6,015 nt of DNA from Pseudomonadota bacterium. Lineage in GTDB: Bacteria; Pseudomonadota; Gammaproteobacteria; Burkholderiales; Gallionellaceae. Below are positions 4,803-6,015 of the stretch, piece after piece. The notes beneath the pieces are model-generated. The model had not been told where the DNA came from and made no database searches. It saw only the letters and a program-made list of their open reading frames with translations. A program made the position numbers and the translations under genes. The stretch's first letter is position 1; each line of letters opens with the position of its first letter. The stretch spans positions 1-6,015 of the forward strand of contig JAJXTT010000127.1 of assembly GCA_021783525.1 (NCBI GenBank), in the 5' to 3' direction.

Positions 4803-5573
4803 TCAGGGAGGTGTCGGGGAATCGGGAAGTGCGGGCGGCTTCGGCTTGCGCAATCCGAGCAGCCACATCACATAGCCGGACAGGCAGTACCCGAAGAACA
4901 GCAGGAACAAATTAAGCGGCGGGTCCTGCGCGACAAAAATAAAGAACAGCACAAACAGGAAGATGACGATGAACGGCACACTCTTGCGCATGTTGACGGC
5001 CTTGAAACTGTAATACTTGAGGTTGCTCACCATGCTCAGGCCGGCAAACACGGTCAGCAACGCGGCATACCAGCGCAACTCGAAGCCGGTGAAATGATTG
5101 TCCAGCATCACCCAGACAAATCCCGCCACCAGGGCCGCGGCGGCCGGACTGGGCAATCCCTGAAAGTAGCGTTTGTCGACCACGTCGATATTGGTGTTGA
5201 AGCGCGCCAGGCGCAATGCCGCGCCCGCGCAGAAAATGAAGGCGGCGAACCAGCCCCATTTGCCCAGATCGCGGAACGCCCATTCGTACATCAGGATGGA
5301 AGGCGCGACGCCGAACGACACCATGTCGGAGAGACTGTCGTATTCCGCGCCGAACTCGCTCTGGGTGTGCGTCAGGCGCGCCACGCGGCCATCCAGCCCG
5401 TCCAGCACCATGGCGATGAAAATGGCCACGGCAGCGTATTCGAACTTGCCGTTCATGGCCTGCACGATGGCATAGAACCCGGCAAACAGCGCGGCCGTGG
5501 TGAACAGGTTGGGCAGCAGATAGATGCTGCGCCGACGTAAGTCCATATGTTTGCGCTGTTCTACTTCGTTCAT
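4803..5573 (-). CDS. pssA: CDP-diacylglycerol-serine O-phosphatidyltransferase (phosphatidylserine synthase)
   Basis: A 256-residue integral inner-membrane enzyme that joins CDP-diacylglycerol and L-serine to give phosphatidylserine and CMP. The CDP-alcohol phosphotransferase signature is complete: D58, D61-G62-x-x-A65-R66, then eight residues, G75-x3-D79-x3-D83. The four aspartates bind the catalytic metal ions. Several hydrophobic segments (about 19-38, 46-58, 86-97, 107-121, 142-157, 168-182, 199-215 and 221-240) give a polytopic protein. The N-terminal Y-L-L-P-N-L-F-T-T-A is typical of the proteobacterial and Gram-positive-like PssA (type II), not the peripheral E. coli type. The C-terminus is proline-rich (about 243-256). 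The start lies 5 bases after the psd stop with only a weak Shine-Dalgarno (GAG), so coupled translation is likely. A second in-frame ATG (codon 10) has no better site. Product and pathway are secure from motifs and the psd partner. Confidence 0.96.
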   Translation of the reverse strand: MNEVEQRKHMDLRRRSIYLLPNLFTTAALFAGFYAIVQAMNGKFEYAAVAIFIAMVLDGLDGRVARLTHTQSEFGAEYDSLSDMVSFGVAPSILMYEWAFRDLGKWGWFAAFIFCAGAALRLARFNTNIDVVDKRYFQGLPSPAAAALVAGFVWVMLDNHFTGFELRWYAALLTVFAGLSMVSNLKYYSFKAVNMRKSVPFIVIFLFVLFFIFVAQDPPLNLFLLFFGYCLSGYVMWLLGLRKPKPPALPDSPTPP

Positions 5574-5578
5574 GGGTC

Positions 5579-6015
5579 TCAGAGCTTCGCCAGGATGGTT
5601 GTGGTGGCGGACACTTTATCACCGATAGCGACTTTTACGGTAGCGGTCAGCGGCAGGTAGACATCAACGCGGGAGCCGAAGCGGATGAATCCGTAACGCT
5701 GGCCGCGCGTCAGCACGTCGCCCGCTTTGATGTAGCACAGGATGCGGCGGGCGATCAGCCCGGCCACCTGTACAAAGGTCACAGTCTGGCCGTCGTTCGT
5801 CGTCAGCACCACCGCATTGCGCTCGTTCTCGGCGGAAGCCTTGTCCAGATCGGCATTGACGAACTTGCCCGGGAAATACTCGATCTTTTCCACCTTGCCG
5901 TCGACCGGACTGCGGTTGGAATGCACGTTGAACACGTTCATGAACACGCTGACCAGGATCGCATCGCGTTGCGCATACGGATCCTGCGTGCGCTCGACCT
6001 TGATGACGCGGCCGT
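5579..6015 (-). CDS. psd: Phosphatidylserine decarboxylase proenzyme (partial, 5' end outside window)
   Basis: The frame is open to the window edge, giving the last 144 residues of a probable 210-220-residue short-form Psd. It begins G-R-V-I-K-V-E and continues through F-M-N-V-F-N-V-H-S-N-R-S-P-V-D-G. The GTG at 5945-5947 is an internal valine codon, not the start. The enzyme decarboxylates phosphatidylserine to phosphatidylethanolamine at the inner membrane, using a pyruvoyl group. The self-cleavage site is R-F-G-S-R-V-D (Gly codon 5675-5677, Ser codon 5672-5674): cutting between Gly and Ser yields a beta chain and a small alpha chain of about 31 residues whose Ser becomes pyruvoyl. This G-S form is typical of the short Psd class, as opposed to L-G-S-T of the E. 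coli class. pssA follows 5 bases downstream. Promoter and N-terminus are not visible. Confidence 0.95.
   Translation of the reverse strand, partial: GRVIKVERTQDPYAQRDAILVSVFMNVFNVHSNRSPVDGKVEKIEYFPGKFVNADLDKASAENERNAVVLTTNDGQTVTFVQVAGLIARRILCYIKAGDVLTRGQRYGFIRFGSRVDVYLPLTATVKVAIGDKVSATTTILAKL

Noticed and set aside
4912..5622. Minus-strand open frame of 236 codons overlapping pssA in another frame
   Set aside because: Arg/His/Gln-rich translation typical of an out-of-frame shadow; pssA in the overlapping frame has all catalytic residues.
1..6015. CRISPR arrays, tRNA or rRNA genes, toxin-antitoxin pairs, phage genes
   Set aside because: No regularly spaced repeats, no cloverleaf or rRNA-like sequence, and no small gene pairs or phage motifs were seen on either strand.

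Overview
The window looks like chromosomal DNA from a betaproteobacterium, plausibly of the Nitrosomonadales/Gallionellaceae type. This is inferred from remembered family resemblance, not from a search. The psd-pssA pair is of the short-decarboxylase / small integral-membrane synthase kind usual in that class. There is also a DUF1841 protein, a family I associate with betaproteobacteria, and a LuxR-type protein resembling betaproteobacterial orphan regulators. Nothing here is phage- or plasmid-like apart from the edge of one small insertion sequence.

Layout from left to right. (1) Bases 1 to about 125 are the 5' end of an IS200/IS605-like element on the minus strand. It shows a subterminal palindrome, a hairpin that buries the ribosome binding site, and the first four complete codons of a transposase. 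(2) 132-1667 (minus) encodes a 511-residue predicted outer-membrane lipoprotein of unknown function. (3) 1668-1995 is a 328-base divergent intergenic region with several short inverted and direct repeats. (4) 1996-2955 (plus) encodes a LuxR-type HTH regulator. It is transcribed divergently from the lipoprotein gene and may control it. (5) 2956-3109 holds palindromic GTGAC sites and a good sigma-70-like promoter. That promoter serves a two-gene unit: a DUF1841 protein (start best placed at 3110) and, one base after its stop, a PduO-type cob(I)alamin adenosyltransferase (3534-4070). (6) 4163-4741 encodes a two-CBS-domain protein with its own strong ribosome binding site, closed by a textbook terminator at 4763-4797. 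(7) Coming from the other side, psd (partial, 5' end outside the window) and pssA (4803-5573) form a minus-strand operon. The two enzymes carry out consecutive steps, CDP-diacylglycerol + serine to phosphatidylserine to phosphatidylethanolamine.

The right half (cofactor adenosylation, phospholipid synthesis) reads as ordinary core chromosome. The left third (IS end, low-complexity lipoprotein, orphan LuxR regulator with a repeat-rich promoter region) is the more accessory part. I do not see a clear undescribed system. The items most worth a second look are the lipoprotein/LuxR pair with its repeats, the HExxH-containing DUF1841 protein coupled to the adenosyltransferase, and the IS200-like 5' end abutting the lipoprotein stop codon.
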